A stretch of 64,000 nt of DNA, taken from G963669175 sp964648415 (lineage in GTDB: Bacteria; Electryoneota; Electryoneia; Electryoneales; Electryoneaceae). The notes below the pieces were generated by a model, which did not search any database, had not been told where the DNA came from, and saw nothing but the letters and a program-made list of their open reading frames with translations. The translations under genes were made by a program, and so were the position numbers. This document shows, one piece after another, positions 8,176 through 18,100 of the stretch. Every line of letters begins with the position of its first letter. The first letter of the stretch is position 1. The DNA lies in the NCBI GenBank assembly GCA_964648415.1, contig CAZYOC010000001.1, positions 1 through 64,000 on the forward strand, given 5' to 3'.

Positions 8176-8486
8176 GTCACACTCCGCGATCAAAACTGAG
8201 CGGGGATGCTCATCAATCGGGAATATAGTCATTCTCGAATTTATTCCGTCATCTTCCTTGGCAGAGAGGCAGCAGTCTAGAGTGTCGGTGTAGTCCCTGT
8301 GGGAAGACTGAGTCAAAGTATTTTCACCCCAGCAGGATGGAACAAATAGCTTATGAGCGCATGACGGATTAATAATGGGAATGGCTATACATCTTTTTAA
8401 TATGCGAAGAACGGGGGATCAATGCAACCCGGACTTGTTGCAGTAAAGGTTGCAGTCCCTTTCCCCAGTGGCATTTTCCCACCAGC
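8176..8486. other. Spacer between two minus-strand genes
   Basis: The spacer holds the upstream region of the 5011-8175 gene. A direct repeat GTTGCAGT-AAAG-GTTGCAGT lies around 8438-8457. I see no convincing terminator for the transporter gene that ends at 8487 and no small gene. Confidence 0.4.
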
Positions 8487-10043
8487 TTACTGATTCAGCA
8501 GTTTTTCCAGCCCGGTCTGTTCGGGTGGCGTGTCCGGGAGCGCCCAGGCGGGGGTGGTGTCCGCTGTGCCGTGCAAGAGCAGCGGCCCGATCACCGTCAT
8601 CCAGAACGTGATCACCACGACTCCCGCCAGGTTCAGCAGAATCCCGGTCTTCGCCATCTGCGCGACACGAATGCGTCCGGTGCCGAAGATGATGGCGTTG
8701 GGCGGGGTGGCCACCGGCATCATGAAGGCGCAGGAGGCCGACAGCGTGGCGGGGACCATGAGGAACAACGGGTTACCTCCGATCGCCACCGCCGTCGCCG
8801 CGAGGATCGGCAGCGCCATCTGGGTGGTGGCGGTGTTGGAGGTCAGCTCGGTCAGAAAGGTCATCAGCGTACAGATGGAGCCGGTCATGGCGACGGGTGA
8901 CAGCGCCGCGAGGCCGTTGAGCTGCTCCCCGATCCACAACGACAGCCCGCTGGCCTGGATGGCCGCCGCCAGGGCGAAACCGCCGCCGAACAGCAGCACG
9001 ATACCCCAGGGCAGTTTGCGCGCCGTCTCCCAGTCCATCACCCTTGCTTTGGGGTTCTTTCTGCTGCGGGCGGGGACCAGGAACAGCAGCAGCCCCATGG
9101 TGATCGCCACGGTCCCATCCCCCACAAATCCCGGCTGCGGCAGCAGTTCCGACCAGCCGGGCAGGGTGAGTGCGCCAAGGGTTAAAGGCTTGCGTGTGAT
9201 CCAAAGAACCGCCAGCAAGATAAATACCGCCAGCACGACTTTCTCCTCGAAGCCGGGTTTGCCGAGTTTCTTCAGTTCGTTCTGGAACACAGCCCGGGTG
9301 GCGCCGGCGGACTGTACGCCTCGCATGTACAGAAAGGTCAGCAGGCCCCAGGTGAGCAGCAGCATGATCACGGTCATCGGGGCGGCGAAGACCATCCACT
9401 CGGCGAAGGTGACCGGCGGCGCTTCCGGGAAGGTCTGGTGAAAGATCTGGGCGAAGGCGAGGTTGGGCGGGGTGCCCACCAGAGTGCCGACGCCGCCGAT
9501 AGACGCAGAGTAGGCGATGCCCAGCAGCAGGCCCACCGAGAGCCGTCCCGCCGCTTCCGGATTCACCATCTGCTCGTAGCGGTGCAGCACGGCCATAGCG
9601 ATGGGGATCATCATCATGGCTGTGGCGGTGTTTGAGATCCACATGGACAGCACTGCGGTGGCGACCATGAAGCCGAAGAGGGTTCGTTTCGCGCCGCCGC
9701 CGATGGCCAGCACCACCAGCAGCGCGATACGCTTGTGCAGGTTCCACTTCTCCATAGCCAGCGCCACCATGAACCCGCCGAGGAAGAGGAACACGACATC
9801 GTTGGTGTACCTGGCCGCCACGGCCTTGGCTTCCAGTACGCCCAGCAGGGGGAAGAACACGAGCGGCAGCAGGGAGGTGACGGGCAGCGGGACGGCTTCG
9901 GTGAGCCACCAGACGCCCATCCATACCGCGACACCGGCGGTGAGTGCGGCCGGGGCACAGACCGCTTTGCCCGGCATCAACAGGTACGTCAGGACGCCCA
10001 GCACCGGTCCCAGCAGCAGGAATACCATGTCCCGTGTCCGCAT
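8487..10043 (-). CDS. SLC13/DASS-family anion (dicarboxylate) transporter
   Basis: This inner-membrane secondary transporter has about 11-12 hydrophobic segments over 518 residues, the usual DASS length. Both copies of the family's SNT signature are present: ISNTATAMMMIP in the first half and LTSNTATTQMALP in the second. Each precedes a conserved proline-rich re-entrant region (TLVGTPPNLAFA and PVATPPNAIIFG). Known relatives move succinate, malate, citrate or sulfate, usually with Na+. The substrate cannot be read from sequence alone. Start ATG 10043 (MRTRDMVFLLLGP) has AAGGGCAAG upstream; the 11 earlier codons seem spurious. The gene appears to stand alone. Confidence 0.92.
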   Translation of the reverse strand: MRTRDMVFLLLGPVLGVLTYLLMPGKAVCAPAALTAGVAVWMGVWWLTEAVPLPVTSLLPLVFFPLLGVLEAKAVAARYTNDVVFLFLGGFMVALAMEKWNLHKRIALLVVLAIGGGAKRTLFGFMVATAVLSMWISNTATAMMMIPIAMAVLHRYEQMVNPEAAGRLSVGLLLGIAYSASIGGVGTLVGTPPNLAFAQIFHQTFPEAPPVTFAEWMVFAAPMTVIMLLLTWGLLTFLYMRGVQSAGATRAVFQNELKKLGKPGFEEKVVLAVFILLAVLWITRKPLTLGALTLPGWSELLPQPGFVGDGTVAITMGLLLFLVPARSRKNPKARVMDWETARKLPWGIVLLFGGGFALAAAIQASGLSLWIGEQLNGLAALSPVAMTGSICTLMTFLTELTSNTATTQMALPILAATAVAIGGNPLFLMVPATLSASCAFMMPVATPPNAIIFGTGRIRVAQMAKTGILLNLAGVVVITFWMTVIGPLLLHGTADTTPAWALPDTPPEQTGLEKLLNQ

Positions 10044-10607
10044 GACTTGCCCTTGTGTCTCACTCTGGAAACGCAATCAGCCCGGATATTTCATGAGCAA
10101 TGGTTGCTTACCACGATTAACCATGATATGAGCGCAGTTTGGACGCATGGTCCGATATGCCCGACGCGATGCCTTTCACGTCAACCGATGGAAACAATGC
10201 ACGCGAATGCAAGCCCTGCAAACCATCCCGCGATGAGCGTGTCGGGAGTGTCACTTTTGATCCAGTTGACTCGTTGGTCTTCTTTTTGATTCACACGGTA
10301 TTAAACACAAAACTTCTCGCGGCAAAAAGGTAACAGTCACTTTTTCCGTAAGCGTCTATCCCGGCCTGCTTTAATTCTTTACCCGCAGATTCGTCCGGCG
10401 TTATCTATCGCTGCTTGTGATTTCAGGCCGACTTCAAGCGCACAGCAAACCGGGCCATGCTTCCTGTTTCGCGAACTATCCGTGATAGAATAAACCCGGG
10501 TAGCGATCCTCTGTCCTCATGCGATGCCAAGGTATAGTTCATTGCTACTCTTAAGCTGAATTGTGGCATTCCCACAACAAGCTGCCCGGGGCAAATCCTG
10601 AGTTTCT
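10044..10607. other. 564-bp spacer with a 'GGTAACAGTCAC' motif
   Basis: No supportable gene is seen. At 10322-10345 AAAAAGGTAACAGTCACTTTTTCC resembles one arm of the inverted repeat at 53595-53668. Short minus-strand frames here (for example 10423-10659) run through the end of the barrel gene at 10608 and have no family resemblance I can name. Confidence 0.4.
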
Positions 10608-11423
10608 CTACAGGCGGATCCTCAAACCCGCAGTATAGTACTGTTTCGTTTCCGGCCACATGCTGCCGGCCCGGATGGGTTCCATGTCCAGCCGGATGTA
10701 GCTGAGGTAGCCGTGCAGGTTCGGCGTGAACCTCACACCGGCCCCGGCGACATACTGGGCGTTCAGAATATCCTGGCTGTCGTGGACCGCCGCATCGAAC
10801 GGCTCCACGTAGTACATGCTTTGACCGGTAGCGTATTCAAGGAACAGGGTGACTCGCCGGGATACCTTGCTCAACGTGGCGAAACGGTACAGGGTGTATT
10901 GCGTACCCTCCACATCCACCACGGTGACGCCCGTTTGAATACGGTGCGGGCCGAACCAGCGGTGCGCCGCGACATCGTATTGTTGAGACTCCTGATCCTG
11001 ATTGAACCCGCGAAAGCCTCTGGAACGACCTTGCGACACAGTCGCGTTGACATGCTTGTGCACCATCGCCAGCTTGTAGCCAATTGCGCCGAAGTCTCCT
11101 TCCAGGGTGCCGCCGACGTAGTATTCATCGGCCTTGAACTTATTGAAAGGCTTCCAGGCGAAGACGCCCGGCCGGACCCGGCTGTCCGCCCACCACACGC
11201 CCCGGACGATCAGGTTCTGCTGTTCGTAATCAGGGCCGTCACCCGTGATGAGAAAGTGCTCGTATCTGGCCAGCAGCAGATCCTTGTTCTTCCTGTCCAG
11301 GCTGACCACCGCGGTTTGTCCGTGGTAGACCAGGTTGTCCCGGAACGTGGCGAAGGTGTAATACCCGCCGGCGTTGAAGTTCCAGGGATACAGCGACAGG
11401 GCCGCCAGCAGCTCGATCAGCAT
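10608..11423 (-). CDS. Probable outer-membrane beta-barrel protein
   Basis: The product has 271 residues. It shows alternating polar and hydrophobic strands rich in aromatic residues and ends in YYTAGLRIRL, as barrel proteins often do. The N-terminus (MLIELLAALSLYP) is a very short hydrophobic stretch rather than a complete signal peptide. The start may therefore be wrong, or export may depend on the preceding gene. Its ATG overlaps the stop of the preceding gene in a TGATG arrangement, so the two are translationally coupled. I do not recognise a specific family. A role as outer-membrane partner of the co-transcribed sorting-domain protein is an inference from the coupling. Confidence 0.65.
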   Translation of the reverse strand: MLIELLAALSLYPWNFNAGGYYTFATFRDNLVYHGQTAVVSLDRKNKDLLLARYEHFLITGDGPDYEQQNLIVRGVWWADSRVRPGVFAWKPFNKFKADEYYVGGTLEGDFGAIGYKLAMVHKHVNATVSQGRSRGFRGFNQDQESQQYDVAAHRWFGPHRIQTGVTVVDVEGTQYTLYRFATLSKVSRRVTLFLEYATGQSMYYVEPFDAAVHDSQDILNAQYVAGAGVRFTPNLHGYLSYIRLDMEPIRAGSMWPETKQYYTAGLRIRL

Positions 11424-12412
11424 CACTTGACCAGCACCATCGGTCTGCGCAACCGATGCTCGCCGTTGATGGTCACCTCGTAGAAATAGGTTCCCGACGC
11501 GAGCCGCCGGCCTTCGGAGTCGAGACCGTTCCAGTAAAACTGATGGGTTCCCGCGCCAATCGTTCCGCTGACCAGCACGGTGACCTCGCGCCCCAGCAGG
11601 TCGTACACGGTTACCGTCACCTCCGCCCGGCGTTGCAGCGAGATGGGAATCGTGGTGCCCGGGTTGAACGGGTTGGGGAAGTTGCTGTGCAGGGTGATGT
11701 CGCTGGGACGGAAAGCCTCGGTCTCGAGCACGCTCTGCGTGTCGTCGGAATAAGCGATCAGCTTGGCGGTGCTGTCGGAATAACTGTAGATGTTCAGCAG
11801 GATCTCCAGTACGCCGTCGCCGTCCATGTCATCCACATACGGCCCCCGCACGTAACCGCTGAAGACCGAGGACGAAAATTCAACCGCGCCCGTTGCGCCG
11901 TCGAGAACGAAGAACCGGGAATCGTAGTCCTCGTCTTCCGAGACATACAGGTTGGTTCCGAAAAGGACTTCGTCCTGGTTGTCGCCGTCGATGTCGCCGG
12001 TGGTGATATTGCTGACATAGCCGCTATAGGTCAGCGAGCTCCAGCGGGGGTTGTCAGCCAGCAGGTCGTAGGCGTAGATGCGAGTGGAGGCCTGGTCGAC
12101 ATAATCATAGGCGTTGAAGATCGCGACACGCTCGCCGTCCACCAGGTTATCGTAGATGTCCCGGATTTCCAGTTCATCATAGTCGCTTGCCTGGATGGAC
12201 CACAGGACAGAGTAGTCGTCGGCCCCGTCGTATACCGTGACCCAGTTGCCCCACATCTTGGTGAGGTCCACGCTGCCGTCATCGTTGTAGTCGTAGCCCA
12301 GGATCCCGTACTCGTAGAAATCCTGGTTGACCTGCCACTCCTGGGTCAGTTCGGCGTGGGCGAATGCCACCAACAGGGTACACAGTATCGCTGCCATCCG
12401 CAGGGTTCGCAT
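11423..12412 (-). CDS. Exported FG-GAP/VCBS-like protein with type IX-like sorting domain
   Basis: A clean signal peptide (MRTLRMAAILCTLLVAFAHA) is followed by repeated acidic segments such as DYNDDGSVDLTK, DIDGDNQDEVLF and DMDGDGVLEILL. These match FG-GAP/VCBS propeller blades, whose DxDxDG loops bind Ca2+. The C-terminus is a sorting domain: FPNPFNPGTTIPI, VYDLLGREV, GTYFYEVTI, ending LVK. The length of 329 is enough for only part of a seven-blade propeller. It is the first gene of a two-gene unit with the barrel protein at 10608. The biological target is unknown. Confidence 0.82.
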   Translation of the reverse strand: MRTLRMAAILCTLLVAFAHAELTQEWQVNQDFYEYGILGYDYNDDGSVDLTKMWGNWVTVYDGADDYSVLWSIQASDYDELEIRDIYDNLVDGERVAIFNAYDYVDQASTRIYAYDLLADNPRWSSLTYSGYVSNITTGDIDGDNQDEVLFGTNLYVSEDEDYDSRFFVLDGATGAVEFSSSVFSGYVRGPYVDDMDGDGVLEILLNIYSYSDSTAKLIAYSDDTQSVLETEAFRPSDITLHSNFPNPFNPGTTIPISLQRRAEVTVTVYDLLGREVTVLVSGTIGAGTHQFYWNGLDSEGRRLASGTYFYEVTINGEHRLRRPMVLVK

Positions 12413-12584
12413 GGCGATCTCTCCTGGTCGATTTGGGATCCTGCAATAAGACGCTACACGAGGTCGAGAGTTTAACGGTCTCTGCGTCCCGCCTCTTCTG
12501 TAGTTAGGCGAAAATCAGTGTATGGACAAGGGTTTCAGCGGAGACCGGGAGCGTTTTTCGTGTTTTCAAGCGCCGGGATTCCTC

Positions 12585-12612
12585 TTGACGAGAGCAGGTC
12601 TATTTATTTAAT
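12585..12612 (+). promoter_or_regulatory. Candidate promoter for a small RNA
   Basis: TTGACG at 12585-12590 and TTTAAT at 12607-12612 are separated by 16 bases, close to sigma-70 consensus. No coding gene follows before the hairpin at 12694. Confidence 0.4.
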
Positions 12613-12618
12613 AGTCAA

Positions 12619-12718
12619 AAGTTTAAGTGTTGATTGGAGACGTTTTTTCAAATTGTCTCTCCCTGGAGGTCGCCACCAATCCCGTGAAACCCCAAAGCGC
12701 CTCGTTGGCGCTTTTCGC
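12619..12718 (+). ncRNA. Candidate orphan small RNA (about 100 nt)
   Basis: The interval lies between a sigma-70-like promoter and a terminator-like hairpin and has no credible reading frame. GATTGG (12632-12637) can pair with CCAATC (12676-12681). Inside that, GAGAC (12637-12641) can pair with GTCTC (12655-12659). The terminator AAAGCGCC/GGCGCTTT closes it. It ends in no recognisable tRNA or tmRNA T-arm despite a CCACCA at 12673-12678. This is a guess from architecture only. Confidence 0.3.
12694..12714 (+). terminator. Terminator-like hairpin
   Basis: AAAGCGCC (12694-12701) and GGCGCTTT (12707-12714) form an 8-bp perfect stem with loop TCGTT, followed by TTCGCGTTT. It fits an intrinsic terminator with a short T tract. 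Confidence 0.5.
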
Positions 12719-12870
12719 GTTTGCGGATGGAACTCCATGGATATGTTGTGAATCTCAGCACTAAGTGTTTAAAAAACAACCTTGGTGTTCGCCGAACCCC
12801 AAACACGAAAAACAATGAAAAGGATCATTAAGCTAAACCATTGAAATACAAATATTTACGAAGGTTTCAC

Positions 12871-12900
12871 TTGCTATTTGATGAAGGGCCGGGGTATCTT
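12871..12900 (+). promoter_or_regulatory. Candidate promoter of the SdrD-B-like lipoprotein gene
   Basis: TTGCTA (12871-12876) and TATCTT (12895-12900) have an 18-base spacing, which would give a leader of about 40 bases before the ATG at 12948. A small hairpin CCCGG-TTA-CCGGG and a strong AAAGGAG site follow. Confidence 0.35.
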
Positions 12901-12947
12901 GATAGCGAGAGGAAGAAATCCCGGTTACCGGGAGAAAGGAGATCATC

Positions 12948-13892
12948 ATGAAAGCGACGAGAATCGTGCTACTGCTGATGGGGGTGATCGCTTTGATGAC
13001 GATTGGCTGTGATCAGGGCGGCACACTCCTTGGCCCGGATGCTCCGGAAGAGACCGCACAGCAGGCGGATAACGGCAAGGGTGACGTTGATCGGAACACG
13101 AACAAAGTCATGCCGATCGATGATGAAACGTACACTCTGGCTGGTGTAGTGTATGTTGATATCAATGAGAACGGGATTCGTGAACAATCGGAAACCCGTC
13201 TCGAAGGAATCAGTATCGTTCTGAACGACTACCATGAGGCGCAGACAGATGAGGATGGATACTTCGTATTCACAGACTTGCAGGCAAGTGATTACTGGCT
13301 GGCCGTGGATTTGCCGGTAGGATTGACGACGGTTGATGACTATCCGGCCAACGTCGCCGTGGATAATCAGGATGTTTATCTGGAGATCGGTATTACCCTG
13401 TGCGATAGTATTGAGGATTATCCTGTGGAAGGCGAAGGTGGCGGTCTTGGTTTCTGGCGCCACAATATTGAGGGCGCGCTGGAAGGACGCCAGAACGGTA
13501 TCCAGATCGAAGCGCAGCTGTTGGAGCATTTTACCAGTTCCGTCGCGTCATTGGGGATGACCCCGTTTCATGGTCTCAACCTGGCTGTCGCGTATTTCAT
13601 CCTCGATCAGAATGGCCAGGTTCCGGTGAACAACCTCGCCCGCCATCTGCTTGCCGCCGAGTACAACTTCTTCCGGGGTCGTATGATCAATCAGGATCCT
13701 TTGGTGACGTACCTGTTTCTGATGGAAGGTGAGTACATGCTGATGCATTCGGATGAATTCAGTACGAGCGAGCTGCTTGCTATGAAAGATCGCTACGAAG
13801 CCTTTAATGAAGGCGGCGAGGGCAATGGCGGTGGCAACGGGAATGGGAATGGGAATGGTCAATTGGGTGGCCGTGGCAACGGTCGCGGTTGA
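12948..13892 (+). CDS. Lipoprotein with SdrD-B-like domain and Gly/Asn-rich tail
   Basis: The signal peptide ends in a lipobox with Cys21 (ALMTIGC), so the protein is probably lipidated. Residues 62-127 (VYVDINENGIREQSETRLEGI..TDEDGYFVF) are a Cna-B/SdrD-B-like beta-sandwich. Family members often bind Ca2+ and act as stalk modules. After it comes an unrecognised helical region beginning GLGFWRHNI. The last 28 residues are a low-complexity Gly/Asn/Arg tail. A strong AAAGGAG precedes the ATG. It is monocistronic, ended by the hairpin at 13962. No specific function can be assigned. Confidence 0.8.
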   Translation: MKATRIVLLLMGVIALMTIGCDQGGTLLGPDAPEETAQQADNGKGDVDRNTNKVMPIDDETYTLAGVVYVDINENGIREQSETRLEGISIVLNDYHEAQTDEDGYFVFTDLQASDYWLAVDLPVGLTTVDDYPANVAVDNQDVYLEIGITLCDSIEDYPVEGEGGGLGFWRHNIEGALEGRQNGIQIEAQLLEHFTSSVASLGMTPFHGLNLAVAYFILDQNGQVPVNNLARHLLAAEYNFFRGRMINQDPLVTYLFLMEGEYMLMHSDEFSTSELLAMKDRYEAFNEGGEGNGGGNGNGNGNGQLGGRGNGRG

Positions 13893-14483
13893 TAGGATAA
13901 ACTGGATCAGCGGAGTCGCTTTTTACCACGCGGCAGCGTGATGATGATAACCCCTCCCTCAAGCAAAGGACCAGCAAGGTTGCTGGTCCTTTGCTATTCC
14001 CGGGAGTTGAACTGTGGCAGCTTCGGCCTCCGAGAGCCAAGAAGAGAGCTATTTCAAAGAAAGTGAATCCGTAAAACGTCCCTGTTGTTTTTAGCCTTTT
14101 TGCCGTCTGTGATGATTTACCTATTTCGAGGTTTCAGGCAGATTGGGAATGTATGCGCTCGCTTACAAACAATGTTTCACAACACGTTATGATTGCCTTT
14201 GGAGGTAGAAAAGATTTCCATTTCGATTTTTTTAGGGTTTTTGGGAATGAGTTTTTGTGCGGCATTTGGGATTTTTCTTGATTGACCCAAACACAAAAAA
14301 CACGAAAAGCGGCGAATATGTCAATGTATCCAGTTGTAATCTTTATAGTTAATGTGAGCTTCAGCACTTGACTTTCAGTACCGGGTGACTACCTTGCTAT
14401 CAGGAAAAACCTTTTCAACTTCTCTTTGCGAGCGCTAGAGTTTCTTTCGATACAGCGTCCCTTGGGGATGCAGGAGGTGAAAG
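13893..14483. other. Intergenic region before the giant-protein operon
   Basis: It contains the lipoprotein terminator and then about 490 bases of AT-richer DNA without a supportable gene. A minus-strand frame at 14134-14367 has no ribosome-binding site and no recognisable family. I see no promoter with good spacing; TTGACT at 14368 is followed by TGCTAT at too long a distance. Confidence 0.4.
13962..13995 (+). terminator. Strong terminator after the lipoprotein gene
   Basis: AGCAAAGGACCAGCAA and TTGCTGGTCCTTTGCT form a perfect 16-bp stem with a GG loop and are followed by ATTCCC. Seventy bases downstream of the stop codon, it is a convincing transcript end even without a long T run. Confidence 0.7.
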
Positions 14484-15053
14484 ATGGAACGTAAAGCGAA
14501 CTTTTTGCGACTGTTGCCGGGGCTGCTGATGTTTCTTGGGGGCACGCTGGACGTGGCCGCACGGCCCCCATTGGCGCACGAGGCGCAGGATCCTCGCGCG
14601 CAGGCGCATTCCGACCTGACCGTACTCTCGCATGAAGCCGGCATGACCATGGTGATCGGGGAGGGGCGAGGCCCGACGCCCGACCTGGCTCGCGGCGACG
14701 CCACCATTGTCGCGGAGGACCGTTTGATCGCGGCGCTCCACCAGCGGTTCCGTGAACTGGTTGAGCAAACCTCAAACGTTCTCGCCGGAGACAGCGGCGC
14801 ACTGAACGCGCTGGGTGGGTACGAGGACGCCTTCCAGGTGGAATCGATCCCTTACGAAGTCGTCAACACCAAGGTCTTCGAGGAACGCGGGCAGGTGGTA
14901 TGCTTGAGGCTGCTGGCTCTTTCCGACAGCAACATGGACCGCATCATTCTCGGGCACCTGCAGGGAGAAGACGCCTGGTACGCCCTGGTGAGATATTCCG
15001 AGCCCATCCGTGATCTGGAAGGGCGGGTTGATACGCAGGACAGCAACCATTGA
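14484..15053 (+). CDS. Small exported protein leading the giant-protein operon
   Basis: The 189-residue product begins with a signal-like stretch (FLRLLPGLLMFLGGTLDVAA). The mature part starts a motif 'MVIGEGRGPTPDLARGDATI' followed by a long helix (AEDRLIAALHQRFRELVEQ). The pattern G-x-G-x-x-x-x-x-x-A-x-x-x-A resembles LPP20/FlgT-N-like periplasmic domains, but I cannot make the assignment firm. An excellent GGAGGTGAAAG site precedes the ATG. It ends 52 bases before the giant gene and is probably co-transcribed. It might assist export or assembly of the giant protein; that is inference from position only. Confidence 0.7.
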   Translation: MERKANFLRLLPGLLMFLGGTLDVAARPPLAHEAQDPRAQAHSDLTVLSHEAGMTMVIGEGRGPTPDLARGDATIVAEDRLIAALHQRFRELVEQTSNVLAGDSGALNALGGYEDAFQVESIPYEVVNTKVFEERGQVVCLRLLALSDSNMDRIILGHLQGEDAWYALVRYSEPIRDLEGRVDTQDSNH

Positions 15054-15105
15054 CAATCAATCCATGAGGGAGCATTCCAGCCGGATTTGACTGGAGGACA
15101 GGATC

Positions 15106-18100
15106 ATGAGAACATTGAGATTGATTTGTGTGTTGCTGTTGCTGACGGGCACAGCCTGGTCGTTTTCAGATGACTTTGAAACCGACCTGTCGCAATGGAC
15201 CGGGGACTGGGTCCGCACCAACGAGGCGGCCTACTCCGGGACGTGGTGTATTACGGAAAGCCCGGGCGGCGATTACGGTAACCTGGAATACAAGACCATC
15301 GAAATGGTTTCGGGCGAGGATCTCGACCAGGCGATCCTGGGCAGTGAGCTCACCTTCTGGGCGCGGTACGAGACGGAAGAACACTTTGATTTCTGGTATG
15401 TGGATATCTCGTTGGACGGCGGCCTTACCTGGAACCAGGAAGCTGCGTTTCATGGGACCGCCCTGACGTGGACACAATACACCGTTGACCTGGAAGGCTA
15501 CATTGGCAACAATGACGTCCGGGCGCGGTTCCGGTTCGACAGCGACCAGGCTGTGGTGGAGAACGGGGTCTGGATCGATAACGTCGAGATCACCATTACG
15601 GTTGATGATGTCAGCCCGCCCCTGGTGTTGCATGATGCCGTCCCGGTCGATTCCGCCATCGACGGTCAATATGACCCCGTCTTCACCGTCCGTGACCGAA
15701 GCGGCGTAGACTACGTCAACCTCTATTACAGGGTCAACGACAGCGACACCCTCCAGGCTCAGTTCGACTACCTCAACAACGACGATTACCATTTCGATAT
15801 TCCGCCCTACACACCGGGGTATCGTGTTACCTACTGGATAGAAGCCGGCGATAGCTGGACACCACAGAACGAGGACAGTTATGGTCCCTGGGAGTACTAT
15901 TGCGGGACCATGATCAGTTACGACAATGGCGTCAACGACGACGACATCATTGTCAACCAGGGGGCCGGCGGGCGGTTCGCCGTGGAATTCACCGACCCGG
16001 GCGACCCGGATCTCTACCTGGCGGCGGTGCTGTACGGGTTCTACCGCGATCCCGGCCGCACCATCGACAGTGTGGACTGTATTGTTTGGGACGACAACGC
16101 GGGCTGGCCGGGTAACCAGGTCATCGGAGAAATCCCCGTCTATCCGGAAAACACGCTGGCGACGCCGTACGCGGTGACACGGGTTGACATGGTTCCCTAC
16201 GACTATGAAATCAACGGGGACTTCCATGCCGGGTTCGAATACCGCTCCAATCGGCCCTACATCCTGGGCGACAACCCGGCGACACAGAACCGGTCCGAGC
16301 AGTACGACGGGGGCTGGTCCAACCTCAACCGCGATTTGCATATCCGGGCGCTGACCGGCGATATCTACGCCTATCTGCCCAACAACCCGACCGCGTTCCA
16401 ACTCGAGGAACCGGCCGACGAGGACACATCCGATACTGAAAACGTGACAGTCCGGTGGACTCAATCCACTGACAGCGACCCCAACGACTACATCCGGTAC
16501 GACCTGGAATGGTCGGTCAACTCCGACTTCTCGGCATCAAGTACTGTCACTATCACCGATACGTTCTACACCATCACCGGCCTGTCGGACAACACGACCT
16601 ATTACTGGCGGGTGAAATCCCGGGACGCGTTCCACAACGAAGAGTGGGCGGACCCGGGCGATACCGGCTACCAGTTTCATGTGTACACGCCGGAAAACCC
16701 CAACGTGTTCAACCTGACCAGCCCGGCCAATGCGTCGGTCTCCACCACCAGCGATGTGGTGTTGACCTGGGAGGCGGCTACGGACCCCGACCCGGACGAC
16801 GTGCTTACCTACGATGTCTATGTCAGCACCGATGCCGGAAATCTGGGGACGCCGGTGGCGACGGGCCTTTCCGCCACGACCTATACGTTCAGCGGCAACG
16901 ACGACACTCAGTACTGGTGGACGGTGCGGGCGGTGGACAACCACGGCCTCGAGACCCAGGCGATCCAGACCTGGCGCTTCAGCCTGGACATTGAAGATGC
17001 GCCCAATCCGTTTGATCTGGCCTCGCCGGCGGATGGTACCGTCTCGACGTCCACAGCGGTCACCCTTACCTGGAACGCCGCTACCGACCCGGACGGCGAC
17101 GCGCTGGTATATGACGTGTATGTCAGCACCGACGCCGGCAACCTGGGAACGCCCGTGGTCACCGGGATGACTCTGCTCAGCTACACTTTCAACGGGGTGG
17201 ATGACGAGACCTATTACTGGAGTGTGCGTGCGCGCGATCCGAGCAACAACTCCACCATGGCGAACCAGACCTGGAGTTTCTCCATTGAGGTGGAGGATCC
17301 GCCAGGGACGTTTGACCTGGCGTCACCCGCTAACGGGGCAGTTGAAACCGCCGCTACCGTAAACCTGACCTGGGACGCCTCGGTCGATCCCGACGGGGAT
17401 GCGGTGACGTATGACGTGTATGTCAGCACCAACGCCGGCAACCTGGGAACGCCCGACGCGACCGATCTGACGGTCACCAACTTTGCCTTCCCGGGCATTG
17501 ACGACCAGACCTATTACTGGACTGTGGTCGCCAAGGACCCCAACGGCAACGAGACCGACGCCAACCAGACCTGGTCTTTTTCCATCAACATCGGGCAGGC
17601 GCCTGACGCGTTCAGCCTGAGTTCACCAGCCGACGGGTATACGTCGGCATCGGCAACCGTGTCCCTCGCCTGGGACGCCACCACCGACCCCGATCCGGGG
17701 GATGATGTTACCTATTCGGTCTATGTCAGCACCAACGCCGGCAATCTCGGCGCGCCGGTGGCGACGGGCCTGACTGCGACGACCTACGACTTTACCGGCG
17801 TCAACAACAATACTTATTACTGGACCGTGAGGGCGGTGGATACCGACGGCCACAGTACGCAGGCGGACCAGACCTGGTCGTTTGATATCAGTGTCAACGC
17901 CGCGCCCCTGGCGTTCAACCTGACCAGTCCGGCCGACGGCAATACTGAAACCGCCACGGCAGTCGACCTTGATTGGGAGACGACTACCGATCCCGATGGC
18001 GACCCGTTGACGTACGATGTGTATGTCAGCCTGGACGCTTTTGACCTGGGAACGCCGGTGGCGACGGATCTCGGCGCCTCCAGCTACACCTACAACGGGA

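Larger units (their letters stand above)
12413..12947. other. Divergent intergenic region with a candidate small RNA unit
   Basis: The region separates the minus-strand pair from the plus-strand lipoprotein gene. It contains a promoter-like pair, a terminator hairpin about 90 bases further on, and a second promoter-like pair before the lipoprotein gene. The 77-codon frame at 12518 crosses the terminator hairpin and is not credible as a gene. Confidence 0.45.

Noticed and set aside
10423..10659. 78-codon minus-strand frame after the barrel gene
   Set aside because: It overlaps the end of the barrel gene in another frame and has no ribosome-binding site. A degraded barrel C-terminus was considered but could not be supported.
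12673..12678. CCACCA resembling a tRNA or tmRNA 3' end
   Set aside because: No GTTCGA-type T-loop, no matching acceptor stem and no tag-coding frame could be found upstream.
12518..12751. 77-codon plus-strand frame
   Set aside because: It crosses a promoter-like pair and a terminator hairpin, lacks a ribosome-binding site and resembles no family.
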